Source: Oceanirhabdus sp. W0125-5 (GTDB taxonomy: Bacteria; Bacillota; Clostridia; Clostridiales; Clostridiaceae). From it: a stretch of 64,000 nt of DNA. The stretch spans positions 2,700,001 to 2,764,000 of the forward strand of contig NZ_CP115913.1 in the NCBI RefSeq assembly GCF_027938815.1, read 5' to 3'. Shown here piece by piece: positions 37,031 to 46,126 of the stretch; the stretch's first letter is position 1, and each line of letters begins with the position of its first letter. Position numbers and translations under genes: made by a program. The notes beneath the pieces are model-generated. The model worked only from the letters and a program-made list of their open reading frames with translations, made no database searches and was not told where the DNA came from.

Positions 37031-37279
37031 TTATATCACCATTGTATTAACTGTAACGCCATCTATGTTTGTAAGATCAGTTTTAAGTTGTTCAATGTTT
37101 TCAGCATCTTGTTTTAATTGAAGTAAAACTAAACCTCTTTGTGAACAAGTAGTTTCAGATACCTCGTGTAGTCCTAATCTTGTTTTAATAATACATCCAT
37201 GTTTAGTAAGGATTTCTTGAACAGTTGGTGCTGCTTTAGTTCTTGGATTAATAGCGATAGCCATAATTGTACATTCCAT
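37031..37279 (-). CDS. TM1266-like ACT-fold small protein
   Basis: This 82-aa protein resembles the TM1266 family (ACT/NikR C-terminal-like fold, annotated as putative regulator of the iron-only hydrogenase system). The pattern is an initial strand IMAIAINPR, a helix VQEILTKHG, strands IIKTRLGLHE and GLVLLQL, and a last strand VNTMVI. No DNA-binding domain is present. GGAGGAG precedes the ATG. No hydrogenase gene is in the window. Assignment is by pattern only. Confidence 0.6.
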   Translation of the reverse strand: MECTIMAIAINPRTKAAPTVQEILTKHGCIIKTRLGLHEVSETTCSQRGLVLLQLKQDAENIEQLKTDLTNIDGVTVNTMVI

Positions 37280-37541
37280 AATATCTCCTCCAGTTAATTA
37301 AATTATTAATTAATTATAGTGTATGGCAAGCATTAACTTCAAGTGTAAATTATACTAATATAATAGTAAGTTTCTATAAATAATTAGAATATGGAATATT
37401 GCATAATAAAATGATATACTTTATATAAGAAAAAAATAAGTATTTTTAGACTTTAATATAAAAATTAACTCGATGGTCATAATATAAAGGTATAATTATA
37501 AATGTAATTGTGAAAGGGGGAAAGAGGTTACTCTTGAATAT

Positions 37542-37841
37542 ATGGAAAATGAAAAAATAAATGAACAAATTAAAAAAGAAGAAATTGAAAAAAGAAATAA
37601 GGATATAATAATTAGATTAAGAAAAATACAAGGTCAAGTAAAAGGAATTGAAAAGATGGTATCCAGTGAAACCTGCTGCAGAAATATTCTGGTGCAGGTA
37701 GCAGCCGTGAGATCAGCAGTAAATAAAGTTGGGGGCTTGATTTTAGAGCATTACTCAACTACTTGTTTAGATATTAAGGACAAGGAAACTGATGATGGGG
37801 TAAAGGAGTTAATTGATACCTTTATGATGTTTTTAAAATAG
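37542..37841 (+). CDS. CsoR/CstR-family (DUF156) metal- or sulfur-sensing repressor
   Basis: The 99-aa all-helical repressor has the family core LRKIQGQVKGIEKM and C-R-N-I-L-V-Q. Aligned on that core, the first ligand cysteine is C46 and the last is C75, but the position of the copper-binding histidine is Y71. The nearby H70 is one residue off, and there is an extra C45. This fits a persulfide/sulfur-responsive CstR-like or other sensor better than a copper CsoR, but that is inference. No target gene is adjacent. A candidate operator lies at 45243. Confidence 0.82.
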   Translation: MENEKINEQIKKEEIEKRNKDIIIRLRKIQGQVKGIEKMVSSETCCRNILVQVAAVRSAVNKVGGLILEHYSTTCLDIKDKETDDGVKELIDTFMMFLK

Positions 37842-37874
37842 TCATAAATTTTAAAAATAGTAGATATTTATTTG

Positions 37875-37906
37875 AAGGCAAGAATTTAATTCTTGCCTTT
37901 TTTTTA
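37875..37906 (+). terminator. Terminator after the CsoR-family gene
   Basis: AAGGCAAGAAT and ATTCTTGCCTT form an 11-bp stem with a three-base loop, followed by eight T residues or more. Confidence 0.92.
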
Positions 37907-38186
37907 TTAAAAATAGAGCGGTAAAATGCTTACAATATAGAAAGGTTTTGTATTTTAATAAACAAAAAAGAAGAATAATCTACAAATTACAAATGATAAA
38001 ATGATATTTTTGGAGGGAGGGGTTGCAAATTAAGGGGAGAGTATATTTTAAATAAAAATGTAAAATGGTTTTGTAGGGAACTTAAAATAGGAATAATTTG
38101 TAATAAAACGACAAGTAATAATGTTATTTACATAGGATTTAAGAAAATCTTATAATAGAATTTAAAAAATTCAAGAGGTGATTTTG

Positions 38187-38231
38187 GTGAATGGATTAAA
38201 ATGTAATTATTTGTATGAGTTGACAAAGTAA
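38187..38231 (+). CDS. Possible 14-residue leader or signal peptide
   Basis: GTG start 6 bp behind AGAGGTG, then 13 further codons (NGLKCNYLYELTK) and TAA. It follows a TATAAT box by 30 bp and overlaps the second opp promoter. Small size means it may be chance, but the ribosome binding site is as good as those of real genes here. Confidence 0.3.
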   Translation: MNGLKCNYLYELTK

Positions 38232-38248
38232 GTAAAATAAATTATTAT
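38220..38248 (+). promoter_or_regulatory. Sigma-A promoter of the opp operon
   Basis: TTGACA (38220-38225), 17-bp spacer, TATTAT (38243-38248). This is 115 bp upstream of the oppB start. Confidence 0.75.
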
Positions 38249-38362
38249 TTATAAAAGTGCTTTAATTATAAACGGGTGATTATACATAAATGAAATTTGA
38301 GTGAAATATACTTTTTATTATCAGAAAATTCAGAAGTATATGAGCATTTTAAGAGGGGAGAG

Positions 38363-39286
38363 ATGAAATTGTTAAAATTTTTTCTGAAAAGATTTTTATC
38401 AGCCATATTCACTTTATTCTTAATTTCAACGGTGACGTTTTTCTTAATGAAAGCTATTCCAGGGGGGCCATTTTCAAAAAACGAAAAACTTCCTGAAAAA
38501 GTAATTGAGGCACTAGAAGAAAAATACCATTTAAATGATCCGATACATAAACAGTATTTAGATTATATGGCGAGATTAGTTAAGGGTGATTTAGGACCAT
38601 CATTTGCTAGACCTGGTGTAGAAGTTACTAATTTAATGAAACAAGGTTTCCCTATATCTGCAAGTATTGGTATATATGCTGTGCTTATGGTATTAATAAT
38701 TGGTGTTCCATTTGGTATTATAGCCGCTATAAAGCAAAATAAAGCACCAGATTATGTGATTTCTTTCTTGTCCACATTGGGGGTATGTATTCCGGGGTTT
38801 GTGTTGGCAACATTATTTATATTCTTCTTCTGTTATAAGCTAAATATATTACCATCCCATGGACTTGATTCATGGAAGCACTATATTGGACCTGTAGTAG
38901 CACTAGGAGGATTCTCACTTGCATTTGTTACAAGGCTAACAAGATCAAGTATGCTAGAGATTATGCAGCAGGATTATATCAGAACAGCTAGAGCTAAAGG
39001 CTTACCTGAGTCAATAGTAATATTCAAACATGGATTAAGAAATGCTCTCATTCCAGTGGTAACATATATTGGACCAACTGTTGCTGCTATCTTAACAGGT
39101 AGTTTTGTTGTTGAAAAGATTTTTGCTATACCTGGTATGGGTAAACATTTTACTGAAAGTGTTGGGAATAGAGATTACACCACTTTAATGGGTGCAACGA
39201 TTGTATTTTCAATTTTCTATTTAGTTATGATATTAATCGTTGATGTTCTTTATGTTGTTATTGATCCAAGAATAAAATTTGACTAA
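38363..39286 (+). CDS. oppB: Oligopeptide ABC transporter permease OppB
   Basis: The 307-aa membrane permease has six segments and the cytoplasmic EAA-type loop (DYIRTARAKGLPE) that contacts the ATPases. I choose ATG 38363, preceded by GAGGGGAGAG and followed by the usual MKLLKFFLKRFLSAI start. The longer frame from 38297 has no ribosome binding site. First gene of oppBCDFA. Confidence 0.93.
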   Translation: MKLLKFFLKRFLSAIFTLFLISTVTFFLMKAIPGGPFSKNEKLPEKVIEALEEKYHLNDPIHKQYLDYMARLVKGDLGPSFARPGVEVTNLMKQGFPISASIGIYAVLMVLIIGVPFGIIAAIKQNKAPDYVISFLSTLGVCIPGFVLATLFIFFFCYKLNILPSHGLDSWKHYIGPVVALGGFSLAFVTRLTRSSMLEIMQQDYIRTARAKGLPESIVIFKHGLRNALIPVVTYIGPTVAAILTGSFVVEKIFAIPGMGKHFTESVGNRDYTTLMGATIVFSIFYLVMILIVDVLYVVIDPRIKFD

Positions 39287-39299
39287 GGAGGGAAAGTCG

Positions 39300-40502
39300 A
39301 TGGCTAATACGAAAATGGAAATATCTCCAAAATGGCAAAAGGTTAAAAAAGAAGAATTAGAAAAAGATAAAATTGAGAGGCCTAGTCTTACTTATTGGCA
39401 GGATGCTTGGAGAAGATTAAAAAAGAACAAGCTATCAATGGTTGGACTTAGTTTAATAATTATAATTGCACTTACAGCAATTTTCGCACCAATGATTTCA
39501 AAGTATTCTTATGAAGATCAAAGACTTGAGTTTGTTAACATGCCACCTAAGTTTGAAGTATATAAAATTGATGATAACAATTACTTTCATTTAACTAATG
39601 AATATAAATTAATTTTAGTTTCAGGTGAAGGTGAACTTATAGATATATTAAAAGAAGTAGAGATAAATCCAATTAAAGCTTATAAAAGGTATGAATTAAA
39701 TGAAAATGAGATTATTTTAGATTATAGTTTCGCAAAAAAAACAGCAAGAAGTAAAGATCCAAATGCTAAAAAGTTTGAACTTAGACTTAATGGAGAAGAA
39801 ATGACTATTAATAAAACAATGAGAAATAAAAGTTATATTCTAGGCTCAGATCACTTAGGAAGAGACTTATTTATAAGAATAGTTTTTGGTGCAAGAATAT
39901 CATTGTTTGTAGCATTTGTAGCAACTATGGTTAATTTCTTTATAGGAGTTTTTTATGGAGGAATTTCAGGTTATATTGGGGGTAAAGTTGATAATGTAAT
40001 GATGAGAATTGTTGATATAATCAGTACAGTTCCATTGTTATTGATTGTTATATTATTATCCGTTTATTTAGGTAATGGTATTAAAACTATAATAATTGCC
40101 TTTGGTTTAGTTTATTGGGTTAGAATGGCACGATTAGTTAGAGGGCAAGTATTGAGTTTGAAGGAGCAAGAGTTTGTATTAGCCGCTAAGACTGTTGGAG
40201 CTAGTACATGGAGAATACTTGCAAAACATCTTATACCGAATGCAATGGGGCCAATTATTGTTTCTATGACAATGATGATTCCAGCTGCTATATTTACTGA
40301 AGCATTTTTGAGTTTTATAGGACTAGGAGTAAGTGCACCACAAGCTTCTTGGGGTACAATTGCTAATGAAGCTTTAAAAAGCTTATGGACAAATCCATAT
40401 CAACTTATATATCCATCGATTGCAATTTGTATAACAATCTTGGCGTTTAATTTCCTTGGTGATGGACTGAGAGATGCACTAGACCCAAGACTACGTAAAT
40501 AA
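39300..40502 (+). CDS. oppC: Oligopeptide ABC transporter permease OppC
   Basis: The 400-aa permease is longer than typical OppC (about 300 aa) because of an extracytoplasmic insert of about 100 residues after the first membrane segment (about residues 65-175), before the GSDHLGRDLFIRI motif. The EAA loop EFVLAAKTVGAS is present. ATG 39300 follows AAGGAGG, and the gene is 13 bp after oppB. Confidence 0.92.
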   Translation: MANTKMEISPKWQKVKKEELEKDKIERPSLTYWQDAWRRLKKNKLSMVGLSLIIIIALTAIFAPMISKYSYEDQRLEFVNMPPKFEVYKIDDNNYFHLTNEYKLILVSGEGELIDILKEVEINPIKAYKRYELNENEIILDYSFAKKTARSKDPNAKKFELRLNGEEMTINKTMRNKSYILGSDHLGRDLFIRIVFGARISLFVAFVATMVNFFIGVFYGGISGYIGGKVDNVMMRIVDIISTVPLLLIVILLSVYLGNGIKTIIIAFGLVYWVRMARLVRGQVLSLKEQEFVLAAKTVGASTWRILAKHLIPNAMGPIIVSMTMMIPAAIFTEAFLSFIGLGVSAPQASWGTIANEALKSLWTNPYQLIYPSIAICITILAFNFLGDGLRDALDPRLRK

Positions 40503-40514
40503 GGGGTGATAAGT

Positions 40515-41519
40515 ATGGAAGAAAAAATATTGCAAGTAAATAATCTTAGTACTTCTTTCTATACTCACTTAGGTGAAGTACAAGCAGTTAGAGGGGTAAG
40601 TTTTCATGTAAATAAAGGAGAAGCCATTGGAATAGTTGGAGAATCAGGAAGTGGTAAAAGTGTAACATCAATGTCAGTAATGAAGCTTCTTCAATTTCCA
40701 GGAAAAATAAAAAATGGTGAGGTATTCTTCAAAGGCAAGGATTTGGTTAAATTCAAAAAAAGTGAAATGTTAAAAGTTAGAGGAAATGAAATTGCTATGA
40801 TTTTTCAAGATCCTATGACTTCTTTAAATCCTGTATATACAATTGGTAATCAAATTATTGAGGCTATTACTCGTCACCAAAAGATAAGTAAAAGAGAAGC
40901 AAGAAAAAAAGCTATAAAAATGCTAAAAATAGTTGGAATTCCATCACCTGAAAAGCGGATAGATAATTATCCACATGAATTTTCAGGTGGAATGAGACAA
41001 AGAGCGATGATTGCAATAGCCTTATCTTGTGAACCAGATTTATTAATAGCTGATGAACCAACTACAGCTCTAGATGTAACAATTCAAGCTCAGATACTTG
41101 AATTAATGAAAGAGTTAAAGAATAAAATTAATACTTCAATCATATTAATAACACATGACCTAGGTGTCGTTGCGGATGTTTGTTCAAGAATAATAGTAAT
41201 GTATGGTGGGTTAATAATGGAAGAGGGCTCAGCAAGAGATATATTCTATAATCCTAAGCATCCATATACAGTTGGACTCTTGAAATCTATTCCTAAAATA
41301 AATATTGGAGAAAGAAAAAAATTGGTTCCTATTCATGGGACTCCTCCAGATTTGTTAAAACCTCCAACAGGGTGCCCTTTTGCAGCTAGATGTGATCATG
41401 CTATGAATATATGCATAAGTGAAAGACCTGAGTATTACAAGATTTCTGAAGAACACAGAGCTATGTGTTGGTTGTTGGATTCTGATGCACCACCACTAGA
41501 GGAAAAAACAGAGGCATAG
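40515..41519 (+). CDS. oppD: Oligopeptide ABC transporter ATPase OppD
   Basis: The 334-aa ATPase has Walker A GESGSGKS, signature [10 protein letters not shown], Walker [13 protein letters not shown] and the C-terminal Opp-type cysteine region [11 protein letters not shown] 40515 is preceded by AAGGGGTGAT. A GTG at 40506 lies inside that site. Confidence 0.94.
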   Translation: MEEKILQVNNLSTSFYTHLGEVQAVRGVSFHVNKGEAIGIVGESGSGKSVTSMSVMKLLQFPGKIKNGEVFFKGKDLVKFKKSEMLKVRGNEIAMIFQDPMTSLNPVYTIGNQIIEAITRHQKISKREARKKAIKMLKIVGIPSPEKRIDNYPHEFSGGMRQRAMIAIALSCEPDLLIADEPTTALDVTIQAQILELMKELKNKINTSIILITHDLGVVADVCSRIIVMYGGLIMEEGSARDIFYNPKHPYTVGLLKSIPKINIGERKKLVPIHGTPPDLLKPPTGCPFAARCDHAMNICISERPEYYKISEEHRAMCWLLDSDAPPLEEKTEA

Positions 41520-41530
41520 GAGGGATTGGA

Positions 41531-42535
41531 ATGGAGAAAGTTCAGAGAGATGATATTTTATTAGAAATAAAAAATCTTAAGAAGTACTTTAGAATAGACA
41601 AAGGAATCTTTTCACAACCATCATATGTAAAGGCTGTAGATGATGTTTCGTTTCAAATTAAAAAAGGAGAAACATTTGGGCTAGTAGGAGAATCAGGTTG
41701 TGGCAAATCTACAACTGGTAGAACAATTATTAGACTATATGATGTTACTGGTGGAGAAGTTATATTTGATGGTACTAATATTTCAAAATTTGGAGAAAAA
41801 AGATTAAAGGAATATAGAAAAAGAATTCAAATGATATTTCAAGATCCATATGCATCGTTGAATAGTAGAATGACTGTTGCAGATATAATTGGAGAACCTA
41901 TGGATATCCATGGATTATGTAAAAGCAAAGAAGAAAGACAAAGTCGAATTTACGAGTTGTTACATAGAGTTGGATTAAGTAAAGATCATGCTTCTAGGTA
42001 TCCACATGAATTCTCAGGAGGTCAAAGACAAAGAATTGGTATTGCTAGAGCACTAGCTGTTAATCCAGACTTTATAATATGCGATGAACCTATTTCAGCA
42101 CTTGATGTTTCTATACAAGCACAAGTGGTTAACATGTTAGAGGATTTACAGGAAGAATTGGGGTTAACGTATTTATTTATAGCTCATGACTTATCAATGG
42201 TTCAACATATTTCCGACAGAATTGGAGTAATGTATTTAGGAAATCTAGTTGAGATATCACCAAGCGATGAGTTGTATGAGAATCCATTACATCCATATAC
42301 ACAAGCATTATTATCGGCTATACCAATACCAGATCCAGACTACTCTATTGAAAAAAATAGAGAGGTTTTGGAAGGGGATGTTCCAAGTCCAATTAATCCT
42401 CCATCTGGTTGTAAGTTTAGAACAAGATGTAAATATGCAAATGAAAAATGTGCAAAAGAAGTACCGGTTATGAAAGAAGTAAAAGAAGGGCATAAGGTTG
42501 CTTGTCATTGGGTTGATGAGAAGCTTGGTTTTTAA
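41531..42535 (+). CDS. oppF: Oligopeptide ABC transporter ATPase OppF
   Basis: The 334-aa partner ATPase has [35 protein letters not shown] and the C-terminal GCKFRTRC segment. It pairs with OppD to power import. GGAGGG precedes the ATG, 11 bp behind oppD. Confidence 0.94.
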   Translation: MEKVQRDDILLEIKNLKKYFRIDKGIFSQPSYVKAVDDVSFQIKKGETFGLVGESGCGKSTTGRTIIRLYDVTGGEVIFDGTNISKFGEKRLKEYRKRIQMIFQDPYASLNSRMTVADIIGEPMDIHGLCKSKEERQSRIYELLHRVGLSKDHASRYPHEFSGGQRQRIGIARALAVNPDFIICDEPISALDVSIQAQVVNMLEDLQEELGLTYLFIAHDLSMVQHISDRIGVMYLGNLVEISPSDELYENPLHPYTQALLSAIPIPDPDYSIEKNREVLEGDVPSPINPPSGCKFRTRCKYANEKCAKEVPVMKEVKEGHKVACHWVDEKLGF

Positions 42536-42592
42536 GAAGATATAGCCTGAGTAAAGCTCAGTTTATATAAATTATTATAGGAGGGGATAAAT

Positions 42593-44359
42593 TTGATTAA
42601 AAAGGGACTTGCGTTATTGTTATCAATGACATTAGTAGTTGGTGCTTTTGTTTCTTGTGGAAATAAAGAAGATAATAGTAATAGTGCAAATAGTAGTAAT
42701 TCAACTCAAAATGAGTCCACAGACAAGAACAAAGATAATGACAATGATAAGGACAAGGACGAGGATAAGAATACTACGAATAATGGGGACAAAGATGAAG
42801 AACAAGACGTGGCAAAAGATGTACCTCAAGAGATCGTTTGGAATCTTGGTGCTAATCCAAGACATCTTGATCCAGGTTTAAATTCTGCTACTGACGGTGG
42901 GGATGTTGGTAACAATCTATTTGAAGGACTTGTAAGAGAATTTAACGGTGAATACAAACCAGGTATAGCTAAAAGTTGGGAAGTTAGTGATGATGGTCTA
43001 GTATATACTTTCCATTTAAGAGATTCAAAATGGTCAGATGGAACTCCTTTAACAGCTAATGATTTTGAATATGCCTGGAAGAGAGTTCTTGATCCTGAAA
43101 CAGCATCTGAATATGCATTTATAATGGATCCAATTTTAAATGCTACTGAGTATAATCTAGGTGAAGGCGCTACTGCTGATGAAGTGGGAGTTAAAGCTAT
43201 TGATGAGAAAACTTTACAAGTAACTCTTAAATCTCCAACACCTTACTTCCTAGGACTTACAGCTTTCTATACTTATTTCCCAGTAAATAAAAAAGCTGTT
43301 GAAGCTGGTGAAGATGGATTATGGGCTAAACAACCTGAAAATTTCATAGGTAATGGTCCATTTAAACTTGTAGAATATGTAGATTCTCATAGATTAGTAA
43401 TGGTTAAAAATGAACATTACTGGAAAGCTGATGATGTTAAACTTGAAAAGATTACTGCAAAGATGATAGTTGAAGACTCAACTGCATACACTGCATACCA
43501 AAATGGTGAGATTCAAGTGCTAAACTCAGTTCCAAATGATCTTATTCCTCAACTTATGGTTGAAGATCCAGAATTTTATGTTTTACCTGTAATAGGAACT
43601 TATTACTATATGTTTAATATGAGAGATGATTCTATCCCTCAATTACAAGACCTTAGAGTAAGAAAAGCAATGGCTTATGCTATAGATAGAAAAGAATTAG
43701 TTGAACAGGTTCTTAAGGGCGGACAGCTTCCAGCTCCTGGATTTGTTCCACCTGGAATTCTAGATGCTGAAGGTAATGAATTTAGAACAGTAGCTGGAGA
43801 TTATGGAATGCCATCTGATGATTCTAAGCTAGAAGAAGCTAAAGCATTATTAGCAGAAGCAGGATACCCAAATGGTGAAGGATTCCCAACATTAGATCTT
43901 AAGTACAATACAAATGAAAGTCATAAAACAATGGCTGAAGCAGTTCAAGCAATGTGGAAAAAGAATTTAGGAATCAATGTTGAACTTAGTAATTCAGAAT
44001 GGGCTGTATTCCAAGAAGATAGAAGAAATGGTAGATATGACGTTGCTAGAGGTGGATGGTTAGGTGATTACTCAGACCCTAACACTATGCTTGATTTATT
44101 CATTATTGATGGTTCTATGAATGATTCAAAATGGGTTAATGAAGAATATACTAGATTAATTCAAGAGGCTCCTTTCTTAAACGGTCAAGAAAGAATGGAA
44201 AATTTCTATAAAGCAGAGAAAATATTAATGGAAGAATTACCAATAGTACCAGTATACTTCTATACAGATTTCTTTATGGTTAAATCAAATGTTATAGGAG
44301 TATCAAAAACTAAATTGAATTCTCTTTGGTTAGGTGATGTTATAGTAGAAGCTGAGTAA
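42593..44359 (+). CDS. oppA: Oligopeptide-binding lipoprotein OppA
   Basis: The 588-aa extracellular solute-binding protein (family 5) has a lipoprotein signal peptide, with the lipobox AFVSC giving the lipidated cysteine at residue 22. A low-complexity linker of about 45 Ser/Asn/Asp/Lys residues follows, then the peptide-binding fold. TTG start behind AGGAGGGG. It is the last gene of the operon, followed by a terminator. The linker probably spans the wall. Confidence 0.93.
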   Translation: MIKKGLALLLSMTLVVGAFVSCGNKEDNSNSANSSNSTQNESTDKNKDNDNDKDKDEDKNTTNNGDKDEEQDVAKDVPQEIVWNLGANPRHLDPGLNSATDGGDVGNNLFEGLVREFNGEYKPGIAKSWEVSDDGLVYTFHLRDSKWSDGTPLTANDFEYAWKRVLDPETASEYAFIMDPILNATEYNLGEGATADEVGVKAIDEKTLQVTLKSPTPYFLGLTAFYTYFPVNKKAVEAGEDGLWAKQPENFIGNGPFKLVEYVDSHRLVMVKNEHYWKADDVKLEKITAKMIVEDSTAYTAYQNGEIQVLNSVPNDLIPQLMVEDPEFYVLPVIGTYYYMFNMRDDSIPQLQDLRVRKAMAYAIDRKELVEQVLKGGQLPAPGFVPPGILDAEGNEFRTVAGDYGMPSDDSKLEEAKALLAEAGYPNGEGFPTLDLKYNTNESHKTMAEAVQAMWKKNLGINVELSNSEWAVFQEDRRNGRYDVARGGWLGDYSDPNTMLDLFIIDGSMNDSKWVNEEYTRLIQEAPFLNGQERMENFYKAEKILMEELPIVPVYFYTDFFMVKSNVIGVSKTKLNSLWLGDVIVEAE

Positions 44360-44371
44360 AAATAAAATAAT

Positions 44372-44410
44372 AACCCTCAAGATGAATTTCCCTTGAGGGT
44401 TTATTTTATT
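44372..44410 (+). terminator. Terminator of the opp operon
   Basis: AACCCTCAAG (44372-44381) pairs with CTTGAGGGTT (44392-44401), followed by TATTTTATTTTT. Confidence 0.9.
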
Positions 44411-44499
44411 TTTAGAAGTATAAGAGTATAATATAAATTAAGAATAAGTAGCAAAAAGCAAATGAAATATATGTAGTAAATATTAAAAGGAGGATTATT

Positions 44500-44871
44500 A
44501 TGGAAGCAAAAGATTTTATGAAGTTTAAAAATTGGGCAGTTGCAGGTGATGTGATGAATCAACAGAAATATGCACATAAAATAGTAAATGCCTTAAATAG
44601 TAATGGGTATCAAGTAGAGGGAGTGCATCCAAAAGAAGAACATGAAAGTGTACATAATAGCATTATGGATATCGAACATACTATAGATGTATTAGATTTA
44701 TGTATTAATCCTAAAAGTGGCATAAATATAGTAAAAGAAGCAAATAAAAAAGGTATTAATAAAGTGCTTATTCAACCAGGTGCTGAGAGCAGTGAGATTT
44801 TAGAGTATTGCAGAGAGAATAATATGACAGCTATACAGGGATGTGTATTAGTAGAATTGAGAAAGCTTTAA
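44500..44871 (+). CDS. CoA-binding domain protein (YccU-like)
   Basis: The 123-aa single-domain Rossmann-like CoA_binding_2 protein shows the pattern NWAVAGDV, VHPKEE and LIQPGAES. Family members bind CoA or a related nucleotide, but the biological role is not established. AAGGAGG precedes the ATG. It is convergent with the thioredoxin gene and shares a terminator with it. Confidence 0.82.
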   Translation: MEAKDFMKFKNWAVAGDVMNQQKYAHKIVNALNSNGYQVEGVHPKEEHESVHNSIMDIEHTIDVLDLCINPKSGINIVKEANKKGINKVLIQPGAESSEILEYCRENNMTAIQGCVLVELRKL

Positions 44872-44877
44872 AAAAAT

Positions 44878-44910
44878 ACAGATAACCAGTGGGTTATCTG
44901 TAATTTTTTA
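44878..44910. terminator. Bidirectional terminator
   Basis: ACAGATAACC and GGTTATCTGT form a 10-bp stem, with TAATTTTTT to the right and an A run to the left. It lies between the convergent CoA-binding protein and thioredoxin genes and overlaps the thioredoxin stop region. Confidence 0.88.
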
Positions 44911-45205
44911 TTGTACTCTCTAAAATTTTCTTTGGAACGAATCCTGTTTTTACATCAACAAATTGACCATTTTTGAAGAATGCTACTGTTGGTAAACTTG
45001 TAATATTAAAATATTTTGCAATTGTTGGATTTGCATCCACGTTTATTTTAATAAAATTTACATCTGAATTTTCATTTGATAATTCATAAATTAAGGGAGA
45101 CAACATTTTACATGGACGGCACCAAGGTGCGTAAAAATCTATTACCGCTAATGCATTGCTTGATAAAATTTGACTAATATTCATTGAATTTCCTTCAATT
45201 AACAT
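44894..45205 (-). CDS. Thioredoxin
   Basis: The 103-aa thioredoxin-fold protein has active site WCRPC (most thioredoxins have WCGPC) and the cis-proline loop SLPTVAFF. I start it at 45205, where GGAGG is 8 bases before the ATG. A further upstream ATG at 45220 overlaps that site. No thioredoxin reductase gene is nearby. A perfect inverted repeat of the CsoR-family type is in its promoter region. Confidence 0.9.
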   Translation of the reverse strand: MLIEGNSMNISQILSSNALAVIDFYAPWCRPCKMLSPLIYELSNENSDVNFIKINVDANPTIAKYFNITSLPTVAFFKNGQFVDVKTGFVPKKILESTIKNYR

Positions 45206-45242
45206 TTCTAAATCCTCCATATGTTATAATTTCATAGTTTTG

Positions 45243-45259
45243 ATACCCTATATGGGTAT
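45243..45259. promoter_or_regulatory. Candidate CsoR/CstR-family operator
   Basis: ATACCC-TATAT-GGGTAT is a perfect 6+6 inverted repeat, 38-54 bp upstream of the thioredoxin start. ATACCC...GGGTAT half-sites are typical of DUF156-family repressor operators. The repressor could be the one encoded at 37542. The link is inferred. Confidence 0.55.
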
Positions 45260-45362
45260 ATTATGTGGCGTATGATAAATGTGTTACACAATAGTTTTAT
45301 TAAACGAGATAAGTTGGACATAATAAAAGTATAAAAATAATTTATGTGAAGGTGATAAGAAA

Positions 45363-45998
45363 ATGAATGATTTAATGGAAATAGAAAAAATATTATTAAA
45401 TAGTGAAAAACCATCAAAAGAACTTAGTGAATTATTTTTAAAAGAAGAAACATATCAAAGATATCCATTTGATATGTTGTATAGGCTTAAAGAGGTACCA
45501 CAGAGTAAAGTTCATCATCCAGAAGGGGATGTTTGGATACATACTCTAATGGTAGTTGATCAAGCAGCGAAGTTAAGAGATAAGAGTAATAATAGAAGGA
45601 GATTTATGTGGGCTGCTCTTATGCATGATGTAGGAAAATTTGAGACTACAAGAGTTAGAAAAGGTAAAATAACAGCGTATGATCATGATAAAGCAAGTGC
45701 CAAAAAGACTAAAGAATTTTTTGAGTTCTTTAATGAAGATGAAAAATTTATAAAAGATGTGGTAGCCTTAGTAAGATGGCATATGCAGCCTCTGTTTGTG
45801 GTGAAAAATCTTCCTTTTGCGGATATTGATAGTATGATAAAAGAAGTTGATATAGAAGAACTAAGTTTACTATGTTATGCTGATAGAACGGGAAGAGGGA
45901 CATTGGAGGAAGAACGAATAGAGGCTGAAAAAGAAAATATGAGAATATTTAGGGAAAAAGTATTAGGTAGAAAACGGGAACTTACAGCGAACCAATAG
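45363..45998 (+). CDS. HD-domain phosphohydrolase
   Basis: The 211-aa HD-superfamily protein has the metal-binding pattern VWIHTLMVV, LMHDVGKFE, YDHDKAS and a later aspartate in YADRTG. It resembles the HD domain of tRNA nucleotidyltransferases but has no nucleotidyltransferase domain. Substrate unknown (2',3'-cyclic phosphates or nucleotides are possible). AAGGTGAT precedes the ATG. Confidence 0.8.
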   Translation: MNDLMEIEKILLNSEKPSKELSELFLKEETYQRYPFDMLYRLKEVPQSKVHHPEGDVWIHTLMVVDQAAKLRDKSNNRRRFMWAALMHDVGKFETTRVRKGKITAYDHDKASAKKTKEFFEFFNEDEKFIKDVVALVRWHMQPLFVVKNLPFADIDSMIKEVDIEELSLLCYADRTGRGTLEEERIEAEKENMRIFREKVLGRKRELTANQ

Positions 45999-46012
45999 GT
46001 TCGCTTTTTTTC
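45986..46012 (+). terminator. Terminator overlapping the HD gene stop codon
   Basis: AGCGAACC (45986-45993) pairs with GGTTCGCT (45998-46005), followed by a T run. The TAG stop (45996-45998) lies in the loop, so coding sequence forms the 5' arm. Confidence 0.9.
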
Positions 46013-46126
46013 ATGAATAATTTGTAAAATATTTATGAAAATTCAAGTAATTTGAGAAAAAAGAAGGAATTATAATTAGAGTATAGAAATATTATAAGTT
46101 ATATGAAAAAATTAACGGGAGGGAAT

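Larger units (their letters stand above)
37907..38362. other. Leader region of the opp operon
   Basis: This 456-bp gap holds two promoter candidates: TTTACA (38127-38132) with TATAAT (38151-38156), spacer 18, and TTGACA (38220-38225) with TATTAT (38243-38248), spacer 17. A 14-codon reading frame with a good ribosome binding site lies between them (38187-38231). No terminator or riboswitch fold is evident. Confidence 0.6.

Noticed and set aside
37842..38362. Riboswitch or T-box ahead of opp or elsewhere in the window
   Set aside because: I found no T-box sequence, no recognised riboswitch core and no antiterminator/terminator pair ahead of any gene. The leaders examined contain only promoters, operators or simple hairpins.
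42639..42881. Plus-strand 80-aa frame inside oppA
   Set aside because: It is the shifted frame of the low-complexity Asp/Lys/Asn linker and has no ribosome binding site.
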